From NCBI GenBank assembly GCA_023417935.1, contig JAEZDY010000022.1, forward strand, positions 21,531 to 85,530: a stretch of DNA of 64,000 nucleotides, written 5' to 3'. The position numbers and the translations under genes were made by a program. This DNA comes from Bacteroidota bacterium (GTDB taxonomy: Bacteria; Bacteroidota; Bacteroidia; Bacteroidales; Lentimicrobiaceae). A model generated the notes under the pieces. It saw only the letters and a program-made list of their open reading frames with translations, ran no database searches and had not been told where the DNA came from. Every line of letters begins with the position of its first letter. Positions within the stretch are counted from its first letter, which is position 1. Below, piece by piece: positions 1 to 8,969 of this stretch.

Positions 1-1
1 A

Positions 2-910
2 ATCATTTATGGTGGTGGATTGGCTATTGGCATCGTAATGCTGCTGTTAACTATTACAGGAGCTGTTGACATGATAGCAAAATATATTCCCAAGGTAGTG
101 GTCAGGGGTATACAATTTGGACTCGGACTGCAGCTTTCAATGATTGCCCTCAGGGAATATGTTATGTCAGATTCTTTTAACGGTATAATGATTGCGGTAA
201 TTGCTTTTATTATAACTGTTGTGCTGATGGGCAATAGAAAATATCCACCTGCCATATTTGTAATTGTACTAGGCATACTCTATGCACTGGTTACTCACTT
301 TGATGTATTAGGTAACATCCGCCCTGTATTACCCTCAGTGCCTGAACTATACAAGCCTTCCTGGACTGATATCCTCACCGGCTTTATTATTCTTGCCCTT
401 CCGCAAATACCCCTTTCAATTGGTAATTCAATTATAGCCACACACCGGATTGCTGGTGATTTATTTCCTGAGAAAAGGGTGACATTAAAAAAAATAAGCT
501 TTAGCTATTCTCTCATCAATATTATTAACCCAATGTTGGGTGGTATCCCCACCTGTCATGGTTCAGGAGGTATGGCAGGGCATTATGCCTTTGGTGCCCG
601 CACAGGCGGTTCAGTTTTAATATACGGCACCCTCTTTCTTATACTTGGCTTGTTTTTCAGTAATAGCTTTCAACTGATACTCAACATATTTCCACTGCCT
701 GTTCTGGGTATAATCCTGCTGTTTGAAGGTTTGTGGCTGATGATGTTCATAAAAGATATAATAGACTCAAAAAAGAGCTTTTTTATTGCCCTGCTCACTG
801 CGTTGATTGCAGCTTTTTTGCCATATGGATATCTCATTGGCATGATCGTGGGAACTGTATTGTATTACATTTCTGATAAGCATATTAAGAGCTACCTCAA
901 GATTCCTTAA
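2..910 (+). CDS. MOT1-type molybdate/tungstate transporter, 5'-truncated by window edge
   Basis: An integral membrane protein of the sulfate/molybdate permease superfamily, most like the MOT1 branch, which imports molybdate and probably tungstate. The frame is open to the left edge (IIYGGGLAIG precedes the first possible start), so the N-terminus lies outside the window and about 302 residues remain. Many hydrophobic segments are visible, and the MOT1 signature CHGSGGMAGHYAFGARTGG lies near residue 185. The C-terminus is complete. The aldehyde:ferredoxin oxidoreductase module 2.7 kb downstream needs a pterin-bound W or Mo, so a metal-oxyanion importer fits here. The assignment as MOT1 rather than a generic SulP sulfate permease rests on that motif. 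The substrate is inferred. Confidence 0.8.
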   Translation: MIYGGGLAIGIVMLLLTITGAVDMIAKYIPKVVVRGIQFGLGLQLSMIALREYVMSDSFNGIMIAVIAFIITVVLMGNRKYPPAIFVIVLGILYALVTHFDVLGNIRPVLPSVPELYKPSWTDILTGFIILALPQIPLSIGNSIIATHRIAGDLFPEKRVTLKKISFSYSLINIINPMLGGIPTCHGSGGMAGHYAFGARTGGSVLIYGTLFLILGLFFSNSFQLILNIFPLPVLGIILLFEGLWLMMFIKDIIDSKKSFFIALLTALIAAFLPYGYLIGMIVGTVLYYISDKHIKSYLKIP

Positions 911-1056
911 GCAATTACCTGGCAGTTGTGAAAGCAGTGTATATTGTTTAATAGCTAAGGCTAATAGTGCAACCTTATGGTCAATTATACATCTTAAGTA
1001 AAATCAGGTATTTTTTTGTTAATTCTTTAAGCTAATAATCACTAAAACTTAAAGTT

Positions 1057-1914
1057 ATGAGAACTATAATATTACTCCCTTTACTTCTGATAAGTTTCTT
1101 AACCCTGAATGCACAAACAAACCCGGATATTGAAGGTGACACTATGTTGTGCCCTGATACTGAGGGAACCGCCTATGTTACTAATCCTGTGTTTGATACT
1201 TATCAATGGTATTTTAAATATTGGTTCCTTCAGGATGATTTTGTACCAATAGAAGGGGCTACCGGGCCAACGTTTACGTATGACTGGTTCACATACGACC
1301 AGGCACTCCTGAAAGTTATCGCCACAATTGGTGGTCAGTCATTTGAGTCAGATACATTACAAATTGACAGTTATGCCTGGTTACCGATTTTTACAATGTA
1401 TGAACTTGGCGATGGCGTTACTTTTGATCCCGAAACCGAAACTTTTATCCTGGATGAGGGTGCCGAATTTCCTGTGTCAATCAATAACCCTCCATACGAC
1501 ACTCTTATACAGTGGTATAGAGATGGTGATAGTATTGAAGGGGCTACAAATGCCACCTATGTAATACGCGATGCAGGTACATACTATGCAACTGCAGCGC
1601 CATCTTTCTGTCCGGGCAGCATAAGTACCAGTATGCCAATGGTTGTTACTATGGCGGTTGATGTACCATTAATTGATCCTGCCACTGCAAGTATCTATCC
1701 AAATCCTGCAATTGATGAACTGAATATTGATCTTCCAAACAATTCAACATTCAAAGAATTCATGATATTGGATCTTTCAGGGCGTATAATTATGCAGAAA
1801 CCAATTGTGTCAGGAGTAAATAAAGTAGCTATTGATGAGCTGAACAGGGGTATATACTTAATTAAACTGAAAGGTGATTCAGTACAAACTACCAAAAGGT
1901 TAATAAAGCAATAA
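1057..1914 (+). CDS. Secreted protein with type IX sorting domain
   Basis: A 285-residue exported protein. Residues 1-19 form a signal peptide ending around LNAQT. The middle part has Ig/PKD-like beta segments (phrases such as YQWYF and LIQWYRDGDSIEGATNATY are typical of repeated Ig-like units in this phylum). The last ~75 residues are a type A Por secretion system sorting domain beginning IYPNPAIDELNI and ending in a basic KRLIKQ tail. This domain directs outer-membrane translocation by the T9SS and is then removed. No catalytic motif is visible, so the role at the cell surface is unknown. A strong intrinsic terminator lies about 105 bp downstream, so the gene is probably monocistronic. Confidence 0.85.
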   Translation: MRTIILLPLLLISFLTLNAQTNPDIEGDTMLCPDTEGTAYVTNPVFDTYQWYFKYWFLQDDFVPIEGATGPTFTYDWFTYDQALLKVIATIGGQSFESDTLQIDSYAWLPIFTMYELGDGVTFDPETETFILDEGAEFPVSINNPPYDTLIQWYRDGDSIEGATNATYVIRDAGTYYATAAPSFCPGSISTSMPMVVTMAVDVPLIDPATASIYPNPAIDELNIDLPNNSTFKEFMILDLSGRIIMQKPIVSGVNKVAIDELNRGIYLIKLKGDSVQTTKRLIKQ

Positions 1915-2019
1915 GCGAAAAAATTACTACCGTATTTAAGAGAAAAATACAGTACCCTGCAATCCCGATTACTGAGAATTAATCAGTTAAGAACCCGGAT
2001 TATAATTTAGTGACATCTT

Positions 2020-2054
2020 GTACTGCTCTTTTTTAGAAGGGCAGTACTTTTTTT
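2020..2054 (+). terminator. Rho-independent terminator
   Basis: The arms GTACTGC and GCAGTAC are perfect inverted repeats, and the stem is extended by CTT/AAG across a T-G wobble. A run of seven T follows at once. It lies in the 259-bp gap after the first type IX-secreted gene and would end that transcript. Nothing else was recognised in the gap. Confidence 0.8.
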
Positions 2055-2173
2055 GCACTATATTATAAAATTACCTTTTTTAATCAAAGCATACTTCTTA
2101 ATTTTACATGAAATTCAGCTTTGGATACTGAAATGTCAAGCTCAAGTTTTTATTTATTTAATTCTTATCCGGT

Positions 2174-3553
2174 ATGAATGTAAAACATTTACTCTCAGTA
2201 CTTTTTATTATTACAGGTATTAACCTCACAGCACAAGTCCCTGATATGACAGCACTTGGTCCTATGTATACATACGGCTGGGATACTATAAAACTTTATG
2301 ATACTGATGGGCTAATTGAGCGATACACCCAAACTTATAATCAGCAAGGTAGAGTGACTATGCAGTATCATGAAGATTTTGGTATAAACCCATGGAATAT
2401 TTCAACGAGGAAGAATTACACCTACGATGAAAATGGTAATATGGGTACTACACTTACTCAGAAAATTTTCCCCGACAGCATAGTAAATGCATCGTTATCA
2501 CTCTTTGAATATAATGGTGCCAAGCAGTTACTAAGCCACCAGATACAGGAATGGAAGTATAATACTACATGGGCTAATGCCTACAGATTTGAGTATGTAT
2601 ATGATAATAGTGGTAACCTTACTGAATATACTGAGAACTCATGGGCAGGTGGATGGAAGCCAACACTCAGGAAGGTTTACACCTATAATTCAATTGACAG
2701 CCTCACAACAATGACCACTCAAATAGCTGTTGGTACTGAAATGGTTAACAACCAACGTGAAACATACACCCGTAATCCACAGGGCAAATTAACCTCTCTA
2801 TTATTTGAAGAATTTACAAACGGTGCTTGGAGGTTCTCAGTGAAAACAGATTTTACCTACCATAACGATGGGAAAATCAGCACAAGGATTGAATCGCAAT
2901 CTTATGACGGCGTGAACTTGGTTGAATTATTAAAATACAACTATGCATGGGACTCAGCCGGTAATCTCTCGCGTATTATGGAAGCTGAAAAACACGATAA
3001 TCAATGGGTTGATTTCTTCATGACCAACCATTCGTATGATGCTAAAAAGCATCGTCTACAAACAATTCGTGAGAAAAAGAAAGATGCTGACTGGACAAAT
3101 TACGACAGGTGCACCTATACATATGATGCCAATGGGAGCACTGTTGAAGGTAAGTATGAAACCTGGGCCGACGGTAACTGGTCGCCTTGGGTAGGCAGGT
3201 TGGAACAATACTACAATGGTAAGCACGACGCCTATGTGCAACTTTCTGCTTATCGTTATGAAGCTATATATAGATACATAGACCTTGGCATTGGTGAGAA
3301 CAAAAATGTATCTGACTTTACTGTATATCCAAACCCGGCAACAAATGTAATTTCCATTTCAGGAAATGATAACCGTTTAGTTAACAGTATTGTGCTACTT
3401 GATTCACAAGGTCAGATCTGTCTTTCGCAGAAATCTAATGAAAGAGGCAGAATTCAGTTAAATGTAAGCGCACTTTCGCCAGGTATTTACATCTTGCGCA
3501 TTGAATCGCAGGGAAGAATTGAGAATAAAAAAGTGATAATCTCCAAACATTAA
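2174..3553 (+). CDS. Secreted YD-repeat-like protein with type IX sorting domain
   Basis: A 459-residue exported protein with a signal peptide ending near LTAQ. Residues ~60-360 hold about eight degenerate YD-type units (YTYDENGN, YVYDNSGNLTEY, YTYNSIDSL, FTYHNDGKIST, YAWDSAGNLSR, YTYDANGS), the beta-hairpin repeat known from RHS/teneurin shells. The unit count is low and the RHS core motif is absent, so this is not an RHS toxin. The C-terminal ~80 residues are a type A sorting domain (starts FTVYPNPATNVIS, ends KKVIISKH). Probably a surface or released beta-rich protein. Ligand unknown. It precedes the ferredoxin/AOR pair in the same direction, but nothing shows a functional link. Confidence 0.82.
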   Translation: MNVKHLLSVLFIITGINLTAQVPDMTALGPMYTYGWDTIKLYDTDGLIERYTQTYNQQGRVTMQYHEDFGINPWNISTRKNYTYDENGNMGTTLTQKIFPDSIVNASLSLFEYNGAKQLLSHQIQEWKYNTTWANAYRFEYVYDNSGNLTEYTENSWAGGWKPTLRKVYTYNSIDSLTTMTTQIAVGTEMVNNQRETYTRNPQGKLTSLLFEEFTNGAWRFSVKTDFTYHNDGKISTRIESQSYDGVNLVELLKYNYAWDSAGNLSRIMEAEKHDNQWVDFFMTNHSYDAKKHRLQTIREKKKDADWTNYDRCTYTYDANGSTVEGKYETWADGNWSPWVGRLEQYYNGKHDAYVQLSAYRYEAIYRYIDLGIGENKNVSDFTVYPNPATNVISISGNDNRLVNSIVLLDSQGQICLSQKSNERGRIQLNVSALSPGIYILRIESQGRIENKKVIISKH

Positions 3554-3633
3554 GCATGAGGTTCCAACGGGTAATGTGGATTAATTGTATAGAAGATCAG
3601 ACATAGAGAGTAGTAATTTCAGACGAAAGATAT

Positions 3634-4299
3634 ATGATTCAACATAAATCAGGAAGGAGAGAATTTCTCCGGTTGCTGGCCATAGGTGGCGGCGGCATGA
3701 TTGTTATTGGGAAGTTCAACTTCCTGTTTGCCAATGGACCCGCTAACGGGGTGCTCAAGGCTATAGTAGTTGACTTCGATAAATGTGCCGGTTGCCGAAC
3801 TTGTGAAACAGCCTGCTCAGCATTTCATCATAAAGTTATGATTGATGGTGAATCACTTAATGGTTTAGGCAATCCAAAACTTGGCAATATTCAGGTGTAC
3901 CACTTCAATCCTGATGTTGATATACCTTCGGTGTGTGCAAATTGTCCTGAAACTCCCTGTGTTAATGCATGCCCATCAAGTCCGGATGAAGACACCGGTT
4001 ATGGAGCAATTTACAGGGATAAGGAAACAATGGCCATCCGAACCAATCATGAACTGTGTATAAGTTGCGGATCATGTGCACGTGCCTGTGAAGCAGACAG
4101 TACCGGCATAATAAAAATGAATCCTGTTACCAATTTTCCAGGTCATATATGCGACCACTGCAGTGGTGATCCGCAATGTGTGAAACACTGTCCTTATGGC
4201 GCATTGTCATTCCATGATGTAGATGTTAATGGAGCCTTTTTTGGCAAATCGCCGCAGGAAATTGCTGATATATTGTTTGAACGCTATTATGCTAATTAG
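3634..4299 (+). CDS. Tat-exported four-cluster ferredoxin subunit of the AOR module
   Basis: A 221-residue iron-sulfur protein. The N-terminus has a twin-arginine signal (GRREFLRLLAIGGGG, residues 7-21) followed by a hydrophobic stretch. Four cysteine groups follow: CAGCRTCETAC, CANCPETPCVNACP, CISCGSCARACE and CDHCSGDPQCVKHCP, enough for four [4Fe-4S] clusters as in the HycB/YdhY/DmsB electron-transfer family. The next gene starts 10 bp later and encodes an aldehyde:ferredoxin oxidoreductase homologue, so the two are almost certainly co-translated partners. The E. coli ydhY-ydhV pair has the same arrangement. Inferred role: electron relay between the W/Mo enzyme and another carrier. The Tat signal implies periplasmic or membrane-facing placement. 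Confidence 0.85.
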   Translation: MIQHKSGRREFLRLLAIGGGGMIVIGKFNFLFANGPANGVLKAIVVDFDKCAGCRTCETACSAFHHKVMIDGESLNGLGNPKLGNIQVYHFNPDVDIPSVCANCPETPCVNACPSSPDEDTGYGAIYRDKETMAIRTNHELCISCGSCARACEADSTGIIKMNPVTNFPGHICDHCSGDPQCVKHCPYGALSFHDVDVNGAFFGKSPQEIADILFERYYAN

Positions 4300-4309
4300 A
4301 AAGTAAACC

Positions 4310-6118
4310 ATGGATAAGATATACGGACAATACGGTGTGTTACTTGATATTAACCTTACCACCGGGGAAATAAGAAAAACTCAAATCAGCAAGGAGGACT
4401 TAAAGAATTACTCAGGGGGCAGGGGACTAGGAATGAAGATTCTATGGGACCGTATTAAAGATCCTGGTATAGATCCACTTGGACCTGAGAATCCGCTATG
4501 CTTCATGCCCGGACCATTCAGTGGTTTACCAATTCCTTCATCATCACGCACATGTGTAGTTGCAAAGTCCCCACGCACTTCCCCACTGAACAAAAAGTAC
4601 CCACATGCTTCTACTGTTTCATATGCCAATATGGGTGGTTTCTTTGGTCCTGAAGTTAAATTTGCGGGATACGATGGAATAGTGGTAATGGGGAAGTCAG
4701 AATCACCGGTGTATATCCTGATTGAAGATGACAAAGTACAAATTATGAATGCCCGTCCATACTGGGGTATGGGAACTGAGCACTTTGATAAAGTGCTTAT
4801 TGATAAATATGGCAAGGGCTACCAATCGTGCTACATAGGACAGGGAGGTGAAAATTTGGTTTCATACGCCAGTGTGCTGAATACAGCTGCACGTGCTGCC
4901 GGTCGCGGAGGTGTAGGAGCTGTTATGGGCTCCAAGAACCTGAAGGCTATAGTAGTCAAAGGTTCACAACAACCTAACCTGGCAAAGCATAAGATGTATC
5001 TTGATCTGCTTGACAAGGTAAGAACAGCTTTCCGTGAGGATACTGAGGGTGTTGGTCACTGGCGCGAAGGTGGAACTGCAAATGCCCTTCAATATTCAAG
5101 CGATAACGGTACAATGGCGGTTAAGAATTACAGAGAAGGCACCTTCAAGGAAATTGAAATGATCAATACAAAAGCTGCCAGAACACAGATATGGAAACGT
5201 GATTTTGCTTGTTTCTCTTGTCATCTTGCCTGCAAGAAGAGTGGTTTTGCCAAAGGTGCGTATGGAGGTGTTGTGCATGATGGTCCTGAATATGAAACAG
5301 GTACCATGGTGGGGGCAAACCTCCTTATATCTGATCTGGCCGGGCTAAACAAGATCATTTATGTATGCGATGATTATGGTATTGACATCATTACTGCCGG
5401 TAATGTGCTGGGCTTTTTAATGGAAGCTCGGGAAAAAGGAATGATCGATATCAACTATCTCGATGGTATTGATCTCAAGTGGGGTGATGTTGATTCCTCT
5501 ATTGCCATGATTCATAAAATTGTTAAACGTGAAAGTATTGGCAGGCTTGCCTCTATCGGTGTAAAAGCGCTGGCCGAGGATATTGGACAGGGTTCAGAAG
5601 CTTTTGCTATACATGTTAAGGGTCATGAATTGGCTGCATGGAATGTAAATACCAACGCTGAAAGAATGATGATCACCTATGCTACTGCAAATAGAGGAGC
5701 CTGTCATCTGAACAGTTCAGGACCTTCACGACAAAACCATAGTGCCTTGCAGGATTCCCTGGGGGCATGCAGCTTTGCAGGCAATTGGTATAAGGATGAT
5801 ATCTCTTACAGAAACTTTGTAGAAGCTATTACCGGTGCTGAAATGACTGATGAAGAATTCAACCGTATTGGTGAACGTATCTTTAATCTTGAAAGGATGT
5901 TCAATAGCAGGGAAGGCTTTGACCGTGCAGATGATAAACTGCCCGGGCGTTTCTTTACTGATGCCCACACCTATGGTAAAGGTGAAGGGGTATTGGCTAC
6001 CCACGATGATTTTGAAGGATGGATTGAAAAGTATTACACTGATAGGGGTTGGGATGTTAAAACAGGCAAACCTTCAGCGGAAAAACTTGCTGAGCTGGAC
6101 CTGGAATTTACAATCTGA
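4310..6118 (+). CDS. Aldehyde:ferredoxin oxidoreductase family protein (W/Mo-bis-pterin)
   Basis: A 602-residue member of the AOR family, close to the usual ~600-residue length. The N-terminal AOR domain has TGEIRKTQI and the glycine-rich GGRGLG segment that contacts the pterin. A GRGGVGAVMGSKNLKAIVV motif sits near residues 200-217. The [4Fe-4S] ligands are visible as C301-x2-C304-x3-C308 and a fourth Cys near 487 in DSLGAC. The family oxidises aldehydes to carboxylates or performs related two-electron redox chemistry with a tungsten or molybdenum bis-pyranopterin. No signal peptide is present, although the partner ferredoxin 10 bp upstream has a Tat signal. By layout it resembles YdhV-type AORs whose substrate is unknown, so no substrate is assigned. 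Confidence 0.9.
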   Translation: MDKIYGQYGVLLDINLTTGEIRKTQISKEDLKNYSGGRGLGMKILWDRIKDPGIDPLGPENPLCFMPGPFSGLPIPSSSRTCVVAKSPRTSPLNKKYPHASTVSYANMGGFFGPEVKFAGYDGIVVMGKSESPVYILIEDDKVQIMNARPYWGMGTEHFDKVLIDKYGKGYQSCYIGQGGENLVSYASVLNTAARAAGRGGVGAVMGSKNLKAIVVKGSQQPNLAKHKMYLDLLDKVRTAFREDTEGVGHWREGGTANALQYSSDNGTMAVKNYREGTFKEIEMINTKAARTQIWKRDFACFSCHLACKKSGFAKGAYGGVVHDGPEYETGTMVGANLLISDLAGLNKIIYVCDDYGIDIITAGNVLGFLMEAREKGMIDINYLDGIDLKWGDVDSSIAMIHKIVKRESIGRLASIGVKALAEDIGQGSEAFAIHVKGHELAAWNVNTNAERMMITYATANRGACHLNSSGPSRQNHSALQDSLGACSFAGNWYKDDISYRNFVEAITGAEMTDEEFNRIGERIFNLERMFNSREGFDRADDKLPGRFFTDAHTYGKGEGVLATHDDFEGWIEKYYTDRGWDVKTGKPSAEKLAELDLEFTI

Positions 6119-6120
6119 TC

Positions 6121-6246
6121 TAACCTGTTATTCATTGCCTGCGCAAATTATTAGATCCTATTTAACCTGTTATTCATTGCCGGTGCAAATTATTAGATCT
6201 GATATAACATGTTATTCATTGCCATTGCAATTTAATAGTTCTATGT
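6121..6246. repeat. Three tandem 42-bp direct repeats
   Basis: Three consecutive 42-bp units begin at 6121, 6163 and 6205. Each starts TAACCTGTTATTCATTGCC (third copy TAACATG) and has a core GCAAATTATTAGAT. The array starts just after the AOR stop codon. Unit length is a multiple of three and the repeats stay open in one frame, but no start or domain supports a protein. The copies abut with no spacers, so this is not a CRISPR. The rest of the 260-bp gap up to 6378 shows no further feature. Confidence 0.85.
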
Positions 6247-6378
6247 CAGAGCTTAGGATTGCAGTAATCCTTGCCAATAATTGAACTCAAGTATAGCGTA
6301 GCAACAATTCCTTGATAATTTTTTAAGGGAATGTGCCTGTTTGTTTGTTCCATACTTGTAGGAACAGATAATCAGCAT

Positions 6379-7131
6379 ATGAAAAAGGATGAAGAAGAAG
6401 AAAGAACCAGTCTCATACAAACCCTGGATAATGTACTTGAAGGCCCGATAATCTTTCTAGGCTTTGTATGGTTGCTGCTCATCAGTGCTGAACTAATATG
6501 GGGGCTAAATCCGGCACTGGAGTTTGTGAGCTATGCTATATGGGGAATTTTTATAATCGACTTTCTTATCAAGTTTATACTGGCTCCACATAAACTCAAA
6601 TTTTTTAAAACCAACTGGCTTACAGCCATATCGCTCATCATTCCTGCCATTCGACTTTTCAGGGTTCTAAGAGTACTACGTCTGATACGAGGTGTTCGAT
6701 TAATAAGAGTGGTTTCATCGTTGAACCGAAGCATGAAAAGCCTTGCTGCAACAATGCAACGTAGGGGCTTTGCTTATGTGTTACTTTTATCAATAGCAGT
6801 AATTTTTGGTGGGGCTGCCGGCATGTTTGCCATTGAAAGAGGCAACCAGGGTTTTGAAACATACGGACTTGCGCTATGGTGGACAGCCATGAGAGTAATT
6901 ACTTCAGGAAGCGACTTCTGGCCACTTACAGGTGAGGGCCGGGGATTGGCATTCATACTGGCCCTTTATGGTTATGCCATTTTTGGGTATGTAACTGCAA
7001 CATTGGCAACATTCTTCATTGGACGAGATGCTGAAGACCGTTCAGCACCAATAGCTGGTGCAGAAGATCTACAGGAATTGAAAAGAATGGTTGCTCAATT
7101 GAGCAAAAAGCTTGATGATAATGTTAAATAA
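6379..7131 (+). CDS. Voltage-sensor-type ion transporter (non-canonical pore)
   Basis: A 250-residue six-helix ion-channel subunit. The start at 6379 (MKKDEEEER) was preferred over an upstream start that would add 16 unrelated residues. S1-S3 are hydrophobic. S4 is arginine-rich (RLFRVLRVLRLIRGVRLIR, about residues 93-111), as in voltage sensors. The pore region reads WWTAMRVITSGSDFWPLTGEGR instead of the K+ filter TVGYG, followed by an S6-like helix and a C-terminal coiled coil (LQELKRMVAQLSKKL). Such GSDFWP/GSDYWP pores are, as I recall, usual in one bacterial group of the ion_trans family, so ion selectivity cannot be read off. Monocistronic, convergent with the protease gene downstream. 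Confidence 0.8.
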   Translation: MKKDEEEERTSLIQTLDNVLEGPIIFLGFVWLLLISAELIWGLNPALEFVSYAIWGIFIIDFLIKFILAPHKLKFFKTNWLTAISLIIPAIRLFRVLRVLRLIRGVRLIRVVSSLNRSMKSLAATMQRRGFAYVLLLSIAVIFGGAAGMFAIERGNQGFETYGLALWWTAMRVITSGSDFWPLTGEGRGLAFILALYGYAIFGYVTATLATFFIGRDAEDRSAPIAGAEDLQELKRMVAQLSKKLDDNVK

Positions 7132-7178
7132 GTTAAATGCCAGATTGGGAACCGGGTAAAATATGGTAATCCTCTTTT

Positions 7179-8804
7179 TTATAATTGTCGACTTTGGTTC
7201 CTGGCAATGGCAAGTTTAATTGCTTCATAGGCACTTATAGTACCCCCGGTAACGGAGAGTTCTGAAAACTTACTTTTCTCCTTTTTCTTACCGGGAATAT
7301 AAACCTTTAACTTAGGATATTTATTTACAGAGTTCAACAGAATATCTTTCAACTCGGATGCTGTAAGTTCAGGGAAGTATGACCATACCAGTGCAGCGAC
7401 ACCTGATACCACCGGTCCGGAAAAGCTTGTGCCGTCAGCCATATCGTATTTGCTCTCTGGATAAAGAGATACAATGTTTACACCGGGGGCATAAAGGTCA
7501 ACAGTTGTTTTCCCATAATTTGTAAAACTCCCGCAAAAGTGCTTGTCTTTTTTATGTTGAGTTGAACCAATCGTAAGCCAGTTTGTGGCAGCTCCACCAT
7601 CCTGATAGGTTTTTGAAGGATAACAGTCAATCAAGTCCAGATTGTCGGCTTCATTTCCAGCTGATTTAACGAGTAGTACATTCCGTTCATCTGCATACCT
7701 GATGGCATCATCCATAAGGTGACTGTACATAGAAAAGTACTTACCAAAACTCATGTTGATAATGTTGGCACCATTATCCACTGCATACCTGATGGCAAGT
7801 GCTACATCCTTATCACGCTCATCACCATCTGGCACAACACGTAATACCATAATTTCTACATTGTTTGCAATACCGTTAATGCCAATGTTATTATTGCGAT
7901 TTGCTGCAATAATGCCTGAAACAAGTGTTCCATGGGATGATCTTTCACCTATAACATCATTGTTGCCATAGTGAATATCATTAATATCCGATGGATTATC
8001 AGCAATTATTAGTCGGGCATCAAAGTCTAAGTTAAGCCGGTAATCGAGATACTCATCCACATTCTTCTTAAAGGAGGTTATCTCATTGTAAGTGAATCCA
8101 CTTTTAAATAGCTTTAAAAAGAAATCTCTCGACTGCTTCAGAGGTTCTTCATTAGTTTTAATAGCCTTAACATCCTCTTCAGTAATTTCATCTTTTTTAA
8201 GGTATGCTTTCAATACTGTTTCAGGTCCTTTGATCCTTTGCTCAAATTGTTCCAGACCACTACGGTATGAAGCATACTTTTTATATTCATTATCATATTC
8301 AGCTTTGCACCGTAAATAGAGATCATAATGTTTCAAATCGTTAGCTTTCACTTCATTTCTGCTTGCAATATTGCCAAAGCGAGGGGTTAATTCCCGAAGT
8401 ATCCTAACATATTCCATGTTTTCCATCACTACATTTTCACCTTTGGCATTTCCAATAAAATTCCAGCCATGCACATCATCTGCATATCCATTGTTATCAT
8501 CATCCACTCCATTGCCTGCTATTTCATCGCTATTAATCCATATCTTCCCTGCAAGCTCAGGATGGTGAATGTCAACGCCTCCATCTATCACGGCAACCAC
8601 AATTTTCTTTGCAGGTGTTCTGCTATTAAGCAGTTGAGTATACGACTGTTCAACAGCAGCGCCTTCAATTTTATCAATTACCGGACTCAGGTTATACCAG
8701 TTAATATAAGCTTTATCGAGTGAATCGATAGATGATATTCCCCGTGGCTGGGCTGTTGCAGTAAAGGATATTGCTACAAGTAATATAATAGTTAGTTGCT
8801 TCAT
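7179..8804 (-). CDS. Subtilisin-like S8 family serine protease
   Basis: A 541-residue exported protease when started at 8804 (MKQLTIILLVAISFTATAQ, a clean signal peptide). A longer frame upstream has no signal. Catalytic motifs are intact: Asp74 in VVAVIDGGVD, His in SSHGTLVSGIIAANRN and Ser in DGTSFSGPVVSGVAAL. Between Asp and His there is an insertion of about 160 mostly helical, charged residues (e.g. KKDEITEEDVKAIKTNEEPLK), longer than in plain subtilisins and common in Bacteroidota S8 proteins. No type IX sorting domain is present at the C-terminus, so it is expected to stay periplasmic or cell-associated. A TATATTTG -7 element lies ~25 bp upstream (8829-8836, minus strand). Confidence 0.9.
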   Translation of the reverse strand: MKQLTIILLVAISFTATAQPRGISSIDSLDKAYINWYNLSPVIDKIEGAAVEQSYTQLLNSRTPAKKIVVAVIDGGVDIHHPELAGKIWINSDEIAGNGVDDDNNGYADDVHGWNFIGNAKGENVVMENMEYVRILRELTPRFGNIASRNEVKANDLKHYDLYLRCKAEYDNEYKKYASYRSGLEQFEQRIKGPETVLKAYLKKDEITEEDVKAIKTNEEPLKQSRDFFLKLFKSGFTYNEITSFKKNVDEYLDYRLNLDFDARLIIADNPSDINDIHYGNNDVIGERSSHGTLVSGIIAANRNNNIGINGIANNVEIMVLRVVPDGDERDKDVALAIRYAVDNGANIINMSFGKYFSMYSHLMDDAIRYADERNVLLVKSAGNEADNLDLIDCYPSKTYQDGGAATNWLTIGSTQHKKDKHFCGSFTNYGKTTVDLYAPGVNIVSLYPESKYDMADGTSFSGPVVSGVAALVWSYFPELTASELKDILLNSVNKYPKLKVYIPGKKKEKSKFSELSVTGGTISAYEAIKLAIARNQSRQL

Positions 8805-8969
8805 TTGATAAATAGGATTTATGTGAAGCAAATATAAATAAAAAGGGGAACGAAACATAAGCGGCATATAATGCAACAGGACTTAATTAATTTGCCGGTT
8901 TCACTATACGCCGCACCTTGAATTTATTGCCAGGTACTTATCCTGCACCTGGCTTTATTATTCTAAAGT

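Noticed and set aside
2174..3553. RHS toxin
   Set aside because: YD-like units are present, but there is no RHS core motif, no toxin C-domain and no immunity gene. A type IX sorting domain ends the protein.
6121..6246. Possible CRISPR array
   Set aside because: The three 42-bp units are directly adjacent with no unique spacers, and no cas gene is present.
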